This document shows, one piece after another, positions 53,865 through 62,735 of a DNA stretch of 64,000 nucleotides (the first letter of the stretch is position 1; each line of letters starts with the position of its first letter). The DNA is from Clostridia bacterium (GTDB lineage Bacteria > Bacillota > DSM-521 > Neomoorellales > SLTJ01). The notes beneath the pieces were generated by a model, which was given only the letters and a program-made list of their open reading frames with translations, had not been told where the DNA came from and ran no database searches. Where the stretch lies: contig SLTJ01000017.1 in NCBI GenBank assembly GCA_004347685.1, positions 1 through 64,000 on the forward strand, written 5' to 3'. Made by a program: the position numbers and the translations under genes.

Positions 53865-55148
53865 ATGTTTTGTTACCAGTGCGAGCAGACTTCGGGTGGG
53901 ACAGGCTGTACCAAGGTGGGTGTTTGCAATAAGACCGAAGACATCGCCAGCTTGCAAGATACACTCATTATCAGCCTCAAGGGCATCGCAGCCTACGCCT
54001 TCCACGCCAGAGAACTGGGCTCCGTGGACGAGGAAGTGGACGCCTTCATGCAAAAGGCCTTGTTTGCCACCCTCACCAACGTAGATTTTGACCTGAACCG
54101 GTACCTGGAGCTGGTCCTACGCGCCGGCGAGATGAACCTGCGCACCATGGAACTGCTGGACCAGGCCCACGTAGAGCGCTTCGGCGCGCCGGTGCCCACC
54201 CCGGTTTCTACTGGCACCAAGTCTGGCCCGGGTATCGTGGTTACCGGTCACGACCTCCTGGACCTGCATGAACTGCTGGAGCAGACCAAAGACACAGGGG
54301 TAAACGTATATACCCACGGAGAAATGCTGCCGGCCCACGCCTACCCGGAGCTAAAGAAATTCCCCCACCTGGCCGGGCACTACGGCACGGCCTGGCAGAA
54401 CCAGCGCACGGAGTTCGCCGATTTCCCGGGGGCCATCCTCGGCACCACCAACTGCGTGCAGATCCCCCGGGAGACCTACGCGGACCGCATTTTCACCTGC
54501 GGCATAGCCGGACTGCCGGATGTACCCCATATCAAGAACCGGGATTTCACCCCGGTCATAGAGAAGGCCAAATCCTTGCCGCCGCTACCGGAGAAGGCAG
54601 GCCAGATCCTCACCACCGGCTTCCACCACACGGCAGTGCTGGGGTTGGCCGATAAGATCATCGCTGCGGTCAAAGAAGGCAAGATTCGCCACTTCTTCCT
54701 GGTGGGCGGCTGCGATGGAGGCAAAAAGACAAGGAACTATTATACCGAGTTTGTGGAGAAGGTGCCGCGGGACTGCGTGGTCCTCACCCTGGGCTGCGGC
54801 AAGTACCGGTTCAACTATATGGACCTGGGCGACATTGAGGGGATCCCGCGCCTCCTGGACATGGGGCAGTGTAACAACGCCTATTCGGCCATCCAGGTGG
54901 CGGTGGCCCTGGCCGGGGCCTTCAACTGCGGCGTAAACGACCTGCCTCTCAGCCTGGTCCTCTCCTGGTTCGAGCAGAAGGCGGTGGCCATCCTCCTCAC
55001 CCTTTTCCACCTCGGGGTGCAGAACATCCGCCTGGGGCCGACCCTGCCGGCCTTCCTCACGCCCAACGTCCTGGCAGTATTGCAGGAGAAGTACAATATC
55101 AAGCCGGTAACGACGCCGGACGAGGACCTGCAGGCGATCCTCGGGTAA
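53865..55148 (+). CDS. hcp: hybrid cluster protein, short form
   Basis: The 427-residue protein starts MFCYQCEQTSGGTGCTKVGV with CNK, the Cys pattern of the N-terminal 4Fe-4S cluster. Hybrid-cluster ligands appear in GTTNCVQIPRE, VLTLGCGKYRFNYMDLGD and related segments. It is shorter than the 550-residue E. coli enzyme. Hcp reduces nitric oxide and reverses protein nitrosylation, and has hydroxylamine reductase activity in vitro. ATG 53865 follows GAGGAG closely. Confidence 0.93.
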   Translation: MFCYQCEQTSGGTGCTKVGVCNKTEDIASLQDTLIISLKGIAAYAFHARELGSVDEEVDAFMQKALFATLTNVDFDLNRYLELVLRAGEMNLRTMELLDQAHVERFGAPVPTPVSTGTKSGPGIVVTGHDLLDLHELLEQTKDTGVNVYTHGEMLPAHAYPELKKFPHLAGHYGTAWQNQRTEFADFPGAILGTTNCVQIPRETYADRIFTCGIAGLPDVPHIKNRDFTPVIEKAKSLPPLPEKAGQILTTGFHHTAVLGLADKIIAAVKEGKIRHFFLVGGCDGGKKTRNYYTEFVEKVPRDCVVLTLGCGKYRFNYMDLGDIEGIPRLLDMGQCNNAYSAIQVAVALAGAFNCGVNDLPLSLVLSWFEQKAVAILLTLFHLGVQNIRLGPTLPAFLTPNVLAVLQEKYNIKPVTTPDEDLQAILG

Positions 55149-55202
55149 GCCTCCCCTGCCCCACCGGGCAAAACCATATGAAAACGGCAGCAGAGGTAGA
55201 GG

Positions 55203-55420
55203 TGGAACTTCAATCCGCAACTTGCACAGCAAGTTCCTACGAGTTCTCACCTCTCACTTCCCACCTCTCACCTCTATTTTCAGGGCAGACCCCCATGCCA
55301 CCATCGGTGGCACCAACAGTGGATGAAAAAGGAGCGGTGGCAGAGACGGGAGTTAAGATCAGGAATCGGCGCAGCCGGTTCCTACAAGTATCTCACCTCT
55401 CACCTCTATTTTCAGGGCAG
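55203..55420 (+). repeat. dispersed low-complexity repeat, two tandem partial copies
   Basis: AACTTGCACAGCAAGTTCC, then CACCTCTCACTTCCCACCTC runs and CTATTTTCAGGGCAG. A second copy of the CTCACCTCTCACCTCTATTT block ends at 55420. Between them (55290-55385) no gene is seen. The element matches that at 32083. Confidence 0.65.
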
Positions 55421-55460
55421 GCGGCCACACCTTCTCGTGAGAACGGTGTGGCCGCTTTTT
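55421..55460 (+). terminator. terminator downstream of hcp
   Basis: GCGGCCACACC and GGTGTGGCCGC are perfect 11-base arms followed by TTTTTAT. As it lies between converging genes, it probably ends hcp transcription after the repeat. Confidence 0.85.
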
Positions 55461-55525
55461 ATGCACCCCGTTCACTCCAATGGTATCAGAAGTGGGGACG
55501 CTCCAGGAAAGTGTTCAGGAAAGGG

Positions 55526-56299
55526 TTAGGGCGCCACAAAGATCTCGGTCACCATCACCCCGCCGCTGCGGGTGCGCACCACTCCTACCCCCACCTGGCT
55601 ATATTTCCCGCTCAGGATGGCCGCCCGGTGCGGGCCGCTGCCCATCATCATGGCGTGCACGGTGGCCACGCTGCTGCCCCGGCCGATGTTTTCAGCAGCC
55701 AGGCGGTACTTCACCCCCGCGGCCTTGAGCATGTCCCCTACTTTGCCGTAAGTAGGGGACTCGTGGCCGAAGTAATTGTTGTCCACCATATCTTGGCTCT
55801 TTTGCCGGGCCAGCCGGACCAGGGTCGGATCTAATGTAAGTAACGGCAGCCCTTTCTGGGACCTTTCCCGGTTAATCAGGTCGAGCAACTGGCTCTCCTC
55901 CCTGGTGAGGCCGGAGAGCAGAGAAGGCGAGCCAGGGTTACCTGCCGGCGGCTCCGGGGCCGGATTTGGGGTGCTGCCGAATTGGGCAAACCACGCCGGT
56001 TGCGGCCAGCGCGGGGCCGGCGCGGTCGAGGCTACAGCCGGCGGGGGCGATGGCGCCGTGGCCGGAGTGACTTCCGGCGGTGCGGGTACGGCAGGAGGGG
56101 CCGCAGCATCCGGGACCGGCTGGTAAGGATTAATGCCAAACTGAGCGAACCAGCCCGGGGAAGGCCAGCGGGGCACGGCGGCCTGCGCCGCGGTTCCGGC
56201 CAGCATTAGGCCAAAAACAAGGATACCAAGAAATAACAGGGGGACAACGACTTTTCTGCGTCTGCAGGGCACACTCCCAGCTCCTTTTCTGGTTCTCAC
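55526..56299 (-). CDS. exported CAP/SCP-domain protein (YkwD-like)
   Basis: The 257-residue protein has a basic N-terminus and signal peptide (to about residue 40). Two copies of a short repeat follow (PRWPSPGWFAQFG at about 43 and PRWPQPAWFAQFG at about 96) separated by a Pro/Ala-rich linker. The CAP domain covers about 130-257 (LLDLINRERSQKGLPLLTLD, YFGHESPTYGKVGDML, AAENIGRGSS, HRAAILSGKYSQVGVGVV). YkwD-like proteins sit in the envelope or spore coat. The Trp-rich repeat may bind the wall; that is a guess. Confidence 0.88.
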   Translation of the reverse strand: MRTRKGAGSVPCRRRKVVVPLLFLGILVFGLMLAGTAAQAAVPRWPSPGWFAQFGINPYQPVPDAAAPPAVPAPPEVTPATAPSPPPAVASTAPAPRWPQPAWFAQFGSTPNPAPEPPAGNPGSPSLLSGLTREESQLLDLINRERSQKGLPLLTLDPTLVRLARQKSQDMVDNNYFGHESPTYGKVGDMLKAAGVKYRLAAENIGRGSSVATVHAMMMGSGPHRAAILSGKYSQVGVGVVRTRSGGVMVTEIFVAP

Positions 56300-56484
56300 C
56301 GGGATATTCCCGGCGGTATGTTAATTATATCACGAAGCCGGGACAGGCCCAAAACGCCTGCGATTTAAGAGAGGAGAAAGAACGAGATAGTAGAAGCATG
56401 TACCGCCAAGCGCTGCATTTTTCTTTTGAACGACCCAATTCGGCTTTAAATGCTGCTTATTGGCCAATTATGGTTATAAACCTA

Positions 56485-57807
56485 CTATATGCCCTGCCGG
56501 ATTATGGAAATGAGCCTGCACGTTTCGGCCCGTAAGAATTCCTCCAGATGCTCCTCGTGCTCCTGCAAGGCAGCCAGTTCTGCCTCGCACCAAAGCCGTC
56601 TGGCTTCCAGCCGTTCCTGCCTGCGGCGCAAGCGCTCAAGCTGCCAGGCTGTTTCCTGTAGGACACGGCGCCAGCGCCGCAGTTCACCCGACAGTTCCCT
56701 GGCCTGCTGCAGGCCGGCAAGATCCACCCGGGACGGCAGGGAAGCGATCTCATGCACCAGCTCGGCTCCGGCAGCTTCCGGCCAGGCAAGAAGCGCCCCT
56801 GACTGTAAATCGTTCGCACTCCCCTCCCCCGGCGTGCCTGGCAAAGCTACCGGCTGCAGGGGTGAACCCCTGCCCGGGAGGAAATTCGTCCAGACCAATG
56901 AGGAGCCACCCCATCCCTGACGCATTAATTGCGGCTTTTCCCCCGGCCAGGGCTGAGGTTCAGCCCTCTCCCCGGCAAGAGGCTTATACCACCACGTTCC
57001 CCCGGCCTCCCAGGCGGCGATCATTTCTCCCTGCCGCTCCGCAAGCAATACTCCCCGGCACGGGCCACCAGGGCGGTGAACCTCCCGAGGCGGCTCCCAC
57101 TGGCCGCCCGGCCAGCCGCCCGGGGTACGATAACGGTAGACGAGACGCATACCTTCCCATGTCCCCTCCGTCCAGAGCACATGCAGGCCGCGCCGGGTAT
57201 CCAGCAGAACGGCCGGTTCCCCGCAGTCTTCCCCAGGATTACCCAGCAGGCCGGCTGGACTCCATGCATAGGCCGGGGGAACGGCCACGCGGTAGATAAG
57301 CCGGTATCTGGCCCCCTGGGGCGGAATATGGAACAGGTGGAGCCAGCGGGCTGGGCCGGCCACGACAACTAAAATACTGCCGGAACCCGGCAGGTCCCCC
57401 TTGCCTGCATCTATCAGGTTTCTGGCCAGTTCCCGGCCCTCCAGGCTCAGGCGCCAGTGCCACAGGCTCCAGCCTCCCAGCCCTGCAGCCTGGACCAGCA
57501 CGTGCACTTCCTCCCCGGCCGGCACCAGGGCCAAGCAGCCAGGGCTCATGCCCCGCTCCAGCTCCAGTTCCTGCTGCCGCCAGCTTTCTCTACGTCCCCG
57601 AACCAGATCAATACGTCCTGGTCCGGGCACAGTGACCCAGAGTTCCCCACCCACCAGAGCCGCCGCCACCTGCCCGGCGGGACGCGCGGGTAGGGACCAG
57701 CAGGCAACTGCCGCCCCGTTTTCCAGAAACCAGCAGCGCAGGCCGCCACCCGCGAGGGCGAGGAAATAGCCCCTGCCCTCCTCCAGGGCGATCCAGACTG
57801 GGTCCAC
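56485..57807 (-). CDS. hypothetical protein, propeller-like with C-terminal coiled coil
   Basis: This is a 440-residue product if it starts at GTG 57807, chosen because GGGAGG lies eight bases before and longer frames run into the divergent gene. I do not recognise a family. Repeated Trp-containing strands (GGLRCWFLENGAAVACW, WSLWHWRLSLEG, RGLHVLWTEGTWEG) suggest a beta-propeller over about 1-350. A Leu/Arg/Glu-rich C-terminus (about 375-440) looks like a coiled coil. No signal peptide is visible. It is divergent from a coat-like gene and may be a sporulation protein. Confidence 0.6.
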   Translation of the reverse strand: MDPVWIALEEGRGYFLALAGGGLRCWFLENGAAVACWSLPARPAGQVAAALVGGELWVTVPGPGRIDLVRGRRESWRQQELELERGMSPGCLALVPAGEEVHVLVQAAGLGGWSLWHWRLSLEGRELARNLIDAGKGDLPGSGSILVVVAGPARWLHLFHIPPQGARYRLIYRVAVPPAYAWSPAGLLGNPGEDCGEPAVLLDTRRGLHVLWTEGTWEGMRLVYRYRTPGGWPGGQWEPPREVHRPGGPCRGVLLAERQGEMIAAWEAGGTWWYKPLAGERAEPQPWPGEKPQLMRQGWGGSSLVWTNFLPGRGSPLQPVALPGTPGEGSANDLQSGALLAWPEAAGAELVHEIASLPSRVDLAGLQQARELSGELRRWRRVLQETAWQLERLRRRQERLEARRLWCEAELAALQEHEEHLEEFLRAETCRLISIIRQGI

Positions 57808-57971
57808 TTTCTCTGCCTCCCGCTCTTTTAATACCAGGCTATTAACCGTGGAGGCAGAAGGTGCAGGTGGAAATTCATGGGCGCGGCTGTAACACCTCCC
57901 TAGATCGCCACATAGGATAAACCAGGAAAATGGCCGCAAGGCCAATACTCCACAAGGAGGTTGTTCTGGGA

Positions 57972-58619
57972 ATGGCTGACGAAATGGAAACCAGGTGTTA
58001 TCCCAATCACGGGCCCCAGACGCGCCAAGAGCAAATTGTCCCCGGCCCCTGCGACCCGGTCGTCGGTTGCCCGCCCCCAACTGAAATAGCCTGTATCAAG
58101 GTAGACAAGGTTTACGAGTCCTGCAAACACACCCAGGTGAATGTGGAGACGGTTGATCTATTAACAATCATCCCGCCGGCCGTCCCCCCTATCACGGATG
58201 TAGAATGTGTTTCGGCCGACCTGGTGCCGGGCAGCCAGACCTGTCAGATCCTACCGGGCGGGCGGGTAAGGGCAAGCTTCTCGTACACTTACACCATCCG
58301 CTTTACCGACGCCACAGGTACGCGTACCTTCACGTCCGCCCCCATTGCCGTGGAAAAGACAGTGGTTATGGCCCGGGCCGGCGAGCCGGGCCTGTCGCCC
58401 CAGTGCGAGGTCTTCCTGGAGTGCGTGGAGGCGTTCCTCATTGACGAAACGGTAGTACAGGTCTGTATCGGCAAGATGGTGCTCTTCAAGCTCTTTGCCC
58501 ACGTGCAACTGATGGTACCCTCTTACGGGTTCTGCCCGCAGCCGGAAGAGTGCCGGGTGGCCGGCGAATGCCCGACCTTCGAGCCTACCTGGCCGCCCTA
58601 CCCGCCGCAGACTGCTTAG
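57972..58619 (+). CDS. Cys-rich hypothetical protein, spore-coat-like
   Basis: The 215-residue protein has 15 or so cysteines (CYPNHGP, CDPVVGCPPP, CVSADLVPGSQTC, CEVFLECVEAF, CPQPEECRVAGECP) and two beta-rich repeats. The pattern recalls DUF3794/coat-type proteins of spore-formers. ATG 57972 lies 11 bases after AGGAGG. No signal peptide. The function is unassigned; a structural coat role is a guess. Confidence 0.6.
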   Translation: MADEMETRCYPNHGPQTRQEQIVPGPCDPVVGCPPPTEIACIKVDKVYESCKHTQVNVETVDLLTIIPPAVPPITDVECVSADLVPGSQTCQILPGGRVRASFSYTYTIRFTDATGTRTFTSAPIAVEKTVVMARAGEPGLSPQCEVFLECVEAFLIDETVVQVCIGKMVLFKLFAHVQLMVPSYGFCPQPEECRVAGECPTFEPTWPPYPPQTA

Positions 58620-58651
58620 GCAGGTCGAGGCATCAGAAGTTCAGTTTATAC

Positions 58652-58692
58652 AGCCTGCAGCCGCTGCTCCTGGTCACAGCAGCGGCTGCCGG
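58652..58692 (+). terminator. strong hairpin after the coat-like gene
   Basis: GCAGCCGCTGCT and AGCAGCGGCTGC are perfect 12-base arms with a nine-base loop, 35 bases after the stop. There is no U run, so termination may be factor-aided. Confidence 0.5.
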
Positions 58693-58813
58693 TCAAGCAA
58701 GAAAGTAGGGAGCGGGAAGTTTCAGGGGCATGAAAAACACTCGCGGCGCCAACAACGTAAACGTTTCCCTGTATCACCCGGTCAGCATCAATATTAAAAG
58801 GGAGGCAACCCGG

Positions 58814-59002
58814 ATGACTGCCGCCGACACCCTCCTCTGGCAGGCCCTCCGGCAGGAGCAAAACCTGGCCCAAAGGTACCAGGGCTGGGCCCGCGGGACG
58901 ACCAACAGCAGGGCCCGCCAGCTCTTCCTGGAAATGGCCGAGGCCCATACCGGCCACGTAAACAAAATCCGCCAGCAACTGACCTCCGGATTCTCGCCTT
59001 GA
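58814..59002 (+). CDS. small ferritin-like (coat/rubrerythrin-type) protein
   Basis: The 62-residue protein is two helices with TAADTLLWQALRQEQNLAQR and ARQLFLEMAEAHTGHVNKIR, the ExxH-type helix of ferritin-like or CotF-like domains. It is half the normal length. ATG 58814 is preferred over an upstream ATG because GGGAGG lies eight bases before it. A related ferritin-like gene begins at 63594. Confidence 0.65.
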   Translation: MTAADTLLWQALRQEQNLAQRYQGWARGTTNSRARQLFLEMAEAHTGHVNKIRQQLTSGFSP

Positions 59003-59207
59003 AAGTAGCCCTTGCCCGCGGGCCGGGCAGAGGGGCCGCCTGTATACTGATCCCGGGACCCGGTTTGTTGAAAAACCTGGCAAACCGAAGCAGGTCTGCC
59101 GGCTAACAGCCGGGCCAACCATGTCAACCCAATATCGGCAACGGCGGGCCGCTTGGTCGCGAAATCCGTAACTACAACCGCTAGATCAGATTGTGTGGCC
59201 TGCACAC

Positions 59208-59238
59208 CAAAGAAATGGGGACCTTTTGCAGGTCCCCA
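59208..59238 (-). terminator. terminator of the DUF2680-like gene
   Basis: GGGGACCT and AGGTCCCC form an eight-base stem, followed on the reverse strand by ATTTCTTT. It lies about 45 bases beyond the stop at 59282. The stretch 59003-59207 shows nothing else. Confidence 0.6.
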
Positions 59239-59261
59239 AAGGTTCTGTGGGCAGGTGGGAG

Positions 59262-59286
59262 AACGATAACCTAACAATAACCTAGT
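59262..59286. promoter_or_regulatory. direct repeat ATAACCTAA/ATAACCTAG, possible OmpR-type site
   Basis: Two nine-base units start at 59266 and 59277, exactly 11 bases apart, one helical turn. They overlap the stop of the DUF2680-like gene. The same word pair, spaced 22 bases, occurs upstream of htrA (61075-61110), so it may be bound by the response regulator at 62736. Confidence 0.35.
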
Positions 59287-59707
59287 TTTGCTGTTGTGGC
59301 GCTGGTGACTGGTTCCCGTAGTTCCAGCATGGTGGGGTAAAGCCGTTGTTGTTGCCGCCCCGGAAACCCCAGCCGGGACCCATCATGCCCCAGCCACGGC
59401 CCCAGCCCATGCCGCCCCAGAAGGGTGTCCCTCCTTCCTGGATGCGGCTTTTGATTTGGTCAGCCTGGTCCTGGGTGATTGTTCCTTGAGCCTGGGCCGC
59501 ATCCACCGTACTGGTGCTGGCTTCCTGGATGGCTTTGTCCAGCGCGCCCCGGTCAATACCAAGGGCCGCCGCCAGCTTATCCAGGAAAACCTGCGGCAGG
59601 GCTGTAGGCGCCGCGGGTTTTTCCTCAGCCAGGGCCGTGCCGGCCAAGGCTAGAATCCCCAATACGGCCAAAGTAACCACCAGCCACTTTACCTTTTTGT
59701 TGTGCAT
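59282..59707 (-). CDS. secreted DUF2680/YckD-like protein
   Basis: The 141-residue protein has a signal peptide (to about residue 27), a helical domain (QVFLDKLAAALGIDRGALDK, ITQDQADQIKSRIQEG) and a Gly/Trp/Met-rich tail (WGGMGWGRGWGMMGPGWGF) ending in Gln/Asn. Such exported proteins are common in clostridia. The Met-rich tail might bind copper or silver; this is a guess. It lies 90 bases behind htrA on the same strand. Confidence 0.75.
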   Translation of the reverse strand: MHNKKVKWLVVTLAVLGILALAGTALAEEKPAAPTALPQVFLDKLAAALGIDRGALDKAIQEASTSTVDAAQAQGTITQDQADQIKSRIQEGGTPFWGGMGWGRGWGMMGPGWGFRGGNNNGFTPPCWNYGNQSPAPQQQN

Positions 59708-59798
59708 TATCTCACCTCCTCCCGAACAGGGTTATCTATGTGGCAGGAGGCTTCGCCCCCGGTCCACCATGATCTAAACTCTTGCCACCGACACCTTC

Positions 59799-61025
59799 TC
59801 AGGGTAATTCATCCGGCCACGCGGCCAAGGTCGCCTTGATTTCTACGCTCTTGCCGCCACGGTTTACGGTCAGAGCAACGGTATTGCCAACTGATCGTGA
59901 GCCGAGATAGGCGGTAAGCTCGTCGCCGGTGCTGACGGCCCGGCCGTCCACCGCCACGATTACATCCGGCGTCTGCCCCCGGGCTTCTGCCCCTACCAAG
60001 CCGGCCGTGGCCGCCGGGCTCGTCGGCATTACCTGGGCCACCATGGCCCCCTTATTTACTGACAGGCTGTACTGTCTGGCCACCTGGTCGGTAACCGAGA
60101 TTATCCCTATCCCCAGCCAGGCGTGCTCTACCTTTTCCCCGGCCATCAACCTGTCCAGCACTTGCCGGGCCGTGTTGATGGGGATGGCGAAGCCGATGCC
60201 GTTTGCTCCCTGCTCAACGGCTGTGTTGATGCCGATAACTTCGCCTTGGCTGTTTACCAGCGGCCCGCCTGAATTGCCGGGGTTAATGGCGGCGTCGGTC
60301 TGGATAAGATCGCCCATGGTGCGGCCATTGGTGGCGGGCATGGCCCGGCCTTTGCCGCTGATTATCCCGGCCGTGACCGTCCGGTCCAGGCCGTAAGGAT
60401 TACCGATGGCAATAGCGGCCTCGCCAATCTCCACCGTATCCGAGTTCCCCAAGGTAAGCGGATGGAGTTTCGCCGCCGGCACCTTGACCTGTACCACTGC
60501 CAGGTCGTTGCCCGCGTCGCTCCCCAGGACCTGACCTTCGACTTGGGTGCCGTCGGGCATGGAGACCGTCAACTGGGCGGCTCCCTTAACTACGTGGTAG
60601 TTAGTTAGGATATGCCCCTCCCGGTCCAGCACAATTCCTGAGCCGCTGCCCTGGGGAACCGGGCCCAGGCCGGCATGGAAAGGAGTATTTACCCGGGTGC
60701 TGATCCCAACTACGCCTGGAGCCACACTCTTGTAAACCGGCCGTACGTCCGGCATCAGCGGCATTGATGTGGTTTGAGCCGCCGGCTTTAACTCGCCGGC
60801 AACCTCGGCCTGGGCTGCTGAGCCCTGAAGCCAGTACCAGGTGAGAACCACCCCGAGCAGCAAACCCATAGCCAGGAAAATGGTGGCCAGCCCGAGTGAA
60901 AGGCTGGTGTGTCTGGCCCTGCCTCCGGCCAATCCTTCGCTACTTTCCGGCGGTGGCGCCACCTCCGCCTCACCTGGCAGAGTACCTCCACCCTGCTCCC
61001 GTTCATACTGATCCTTATCTTCCAT
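59799..61025 (-). CDS. htrA: membrane-anchored HtrA/DegP serine protease with PDZ domain
   Basis: The 408-residue protein has a cytoplasmic N-tail, one membrane anchor (about 42-67), a trypsin-like domain with H144 (LTNYHVVKG), D174 (GNDLAVV) and S252 (NPGNSGGP), and a PDZ domain (about 300-400, GLVGAEARGQTPDVIVAVDG). It degrades or refolds damaged exported proteins. It follows the two-component genes on the same strand, and a repeat that may be their operator lies in its leader. Confidence 0.93.
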   Translation of the reverse strand: MEDKDQYEREQGGGTLPGEAEVAPPPESSEGLAGGRARHTSLSLGLATIFLAMGLLLGVVLTWYWLQGSAAQAEVAGELKPAAQTTSMPLMPDVRPVYKSVAPGVVGISTRVNTPFHAGLGPVPQGSGSGIVLDREGHILTNYHVVKGAAQLTVSMPDGTQVEGQVLGSDAGNDLAVVQVKVPAAKLHPLTLGNSDTVEIGEAAIAIGNPYGLDRTVTAGIISGKGRAMPATNGRTMGDLIQTDAAINPGNSGGPLVNSQGEVIGINTAVEQGANGIGFAIPINTARQVLDRLMAGEKVEHAWLGIGIISVTDQVARQYSLSVNKGAMVAQVMPTSPAATAGLVGAEARGQTPDVIVAVDGRAVSTGDELTAYLGSRSVGNTVALTVNRGGKSVEIKATLAAWPDELP

Positions 61026-61074
61026 CGTCGGCTCACCCTCCCTTTGTCATGGTCATCATACCACCGCATTCTTA

Positions 61075-61110
61075 AACTAACCTGAGAACAAGATAAGAAT
61101 AACCTAAGAA
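61075..61110. promoter_or_regulatory. candidate response-regulator operator upstream of htrA
   Basis: CTAACCTGAGAAC and ATAACCTAAGAA are direct repeats 22 bases (two helical turns) apart, 50-85 bases before the htrA start, with AT-rich sequence between them. Spacing suits an OmpR-family dimer. The same word occurs at 59266. Confidence 0.5.
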
Positions 61111-61274
61111 ATTCATGGCAAAAATTAACAGCCACCTTCTGGAGGCTGCCTTCTTGGGTCCACCTCATATCAGTCTGGAATCCGTCTGGCTCTGCCTGCT
61201 GGCGAAGCTGAAAAAGAACCTGGCCGCGGTAGGTCTCTGGTCCACCGCGCTCTGCGCCAGACAGCGCCAGAAAC

Positions 61275-62696
61275 TTATATCACCTCCTCCTCTAAACTAG
61301 GCGGTACGCCCCGCGGCAGCCAGACGGTAAAGGTGCTTCCCTCCCCAAGCCGGCTGCTCACCTCGATGCGTCCCAGATGCTCCTCGGCTATCCACTTGGC
61401 AATAGCCAGTCCCAGGCCGGTACCCCCGCGGCCCCGGGCCGGGTCGGCCCGGTAGAAGCGCTCAAAGATATGGGGCAAATCCTTTTCGCTGATGCCATGC
61501 CCCGTATCCTTTACGGCCAGGCCCCAGTATCCTTCGCTTTCACCCGCTTCCAGGGTGACCGCTCCTTCCGCGGGTGTGTACTTAAAGGCGTTCTCCAGGA
61601 GAATGAGCAGAAGCTGCTTGAGGTAATCGGGATCGCCCTGGACTACCGCCTCATTCAGGCCGGCGAGGCTCGCCGTGAAGCGACTCTTCCCGAGATGAGG
61701 CGCCTGGCGGGCCACGTCGGCCGCCATCTTTCCCAGATCTACCGGCTCCTTCCGCAGGTGCCGGCCGGCATCGGCCCGCGCCAGGGTTAAAAGCTCGTTG
61801 ACCAGGCGGGTCATTCGCTCGGCCTCGTCAGCCATGTCGGCCAGGATAGCCGCATCACCCTGTCCCATGCGCTGCAGCAGCTCAACATTGCCCCGAATGG
61901 TGGTCAGGGGGGTGCGGAGTTCGTGGGAAGCGTCGGCCACGAAACGGCGTTCGGCGGCATAGGCCTCTTCGAGGTTGCGATAAGCAGCCTCCAGCCGCTC
62001 CAGCATGGAATTAAAGGTCGCGGCCAGTTGCCCGACTTCGTCCGCCGGGCCGCCATCCGGCACCCTCCGGGCCAGGTCCGGCCCGGCACCTATGGCTGCC
62101 GCTACCCGGGTCAGGTGGATGATAGGCCGCAAGGCCGCCCTGGCCAACTGATAGCCTAACGTGGCGGCCAGGACCAGGGCAAGGAAACTGCCGGCCAGCA
62201 GCACCAGGCGCAAATAGGCCAGGGCGCTCGTCATGGGCCGCAGGGATCTCCCCACCTGCAGCACGCCCAGCACCTGGTCACGAACCGCCAGTGGCCGGTT
62301 GTACAGGCGTAGCTTTTCTCCCTGCACCTCCACCGTCTCGTAATACCCGCTGCCGGCGGTAGTCCGCTGAATGGTGTCCTGGCTAAAGGGTAAATCCTGC
62401 AGCCCCAGGTTCTCAGACCGCCCGACAATGCTGCCCTCCAGGTCCACCACCTGGAGGTAGGTGCCCGGACTGCTGAAGGCGTCCACATTGGGCAAGATGA
62501 TGCGCTGAAAGCGCATCATCGGCATGTGCATCACTGTAACGGAGCGGATTACTTCGTCCGCCTTGGCCGTAATGGCCCGATCCGCCTCCAGGAGCAGCAT
62601 CCGGCCCATGACCAGGTAGGTAACCAAGCCGAAAACCAGCAAGGTAAGGGCCAGCACGCCCGTATAGTATAGGGTTAACCTTGTCCTTAAACCCAT
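61275..62696 (-). CDS. sensor histidine kinase (envelope stress type)
   Basis: The 473-residue protein has two membrane spans (about 10-30 and 160-185) around an extracytoplasmic domain. HAMP follows (about 190-245), then HisKA with FVADASHELRTPLTTIRGN (His about 254), and ATPase motifs ENAFKYTPAEG, DTGHGISEKDLPHIFERFYR and GGTGLGLAIAKWI. It pairs with the OmpR-type regulator encoded just upstream. The 250 bases between it and htrA contain no gene. Confidence 0.94.
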   Translation of the reverse strand: MGLRTRLTLYYTGVLALTLLVFGLVTYLVMGRMLLLEADRAITAKADEVIRSVTVMHMPMMRFQRIILPNVDAFSSPGTYLQVVDLEGSIVGRSENLGLQDLPFSQDTIQRTTAGSGYYETVEVQGEKLRLYNRPLAVRDQVLGVLQVGRSLRPMTSALAYLRLVLLAGSFLALVLAATLGYQLARAALRPIIHLTRVAAAIGAGPDLARRVPDGGPADEVGQLAATFNSMLERLEAAYRNLEEAYAAERRFVADASHELRTPLTTIRGNVELLQRMGQGDAAILADMADEAERMTRLVNELLTLARADAGRHLRKEPVDLGKMAADVARQAPHLGKSRFTASLAGLNEAVVQGDPDYLKQLLLILLENAFKYTPAEGAVTLEAGESEGYWGLAVKDTGHGISEKDLPHIFERFYRADPARGRGGTGLGLAIAKWIAEEHLGRIEVSSRLGEGSTFTVWLPRGVPPSLEEEVI

Positions 62697-62735
62697 CGGT
62701 ACCCTCCGTGGCAGCCTGTGTCCCGGCTGCCTGGC

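Noticed and set aside
55203-55420. CRISPR-like look of the CACCTCT runs
   Set aside because: The units are short, irregular and not separated by unique spacers; no cas genes are nearby.
58814-59002. Start at ATG 58730 for the small ferritin-like gene
   Set aside because: The added 28 residues lack family character and the downstream ATG has the better GGGAGG site.
61115-61300. 61-codon forward frame between htrA and the kinase gene
   Set aside because: No ribosome site, runs antisense into the end of the kinase gene, and nothing resembles a known small protein.
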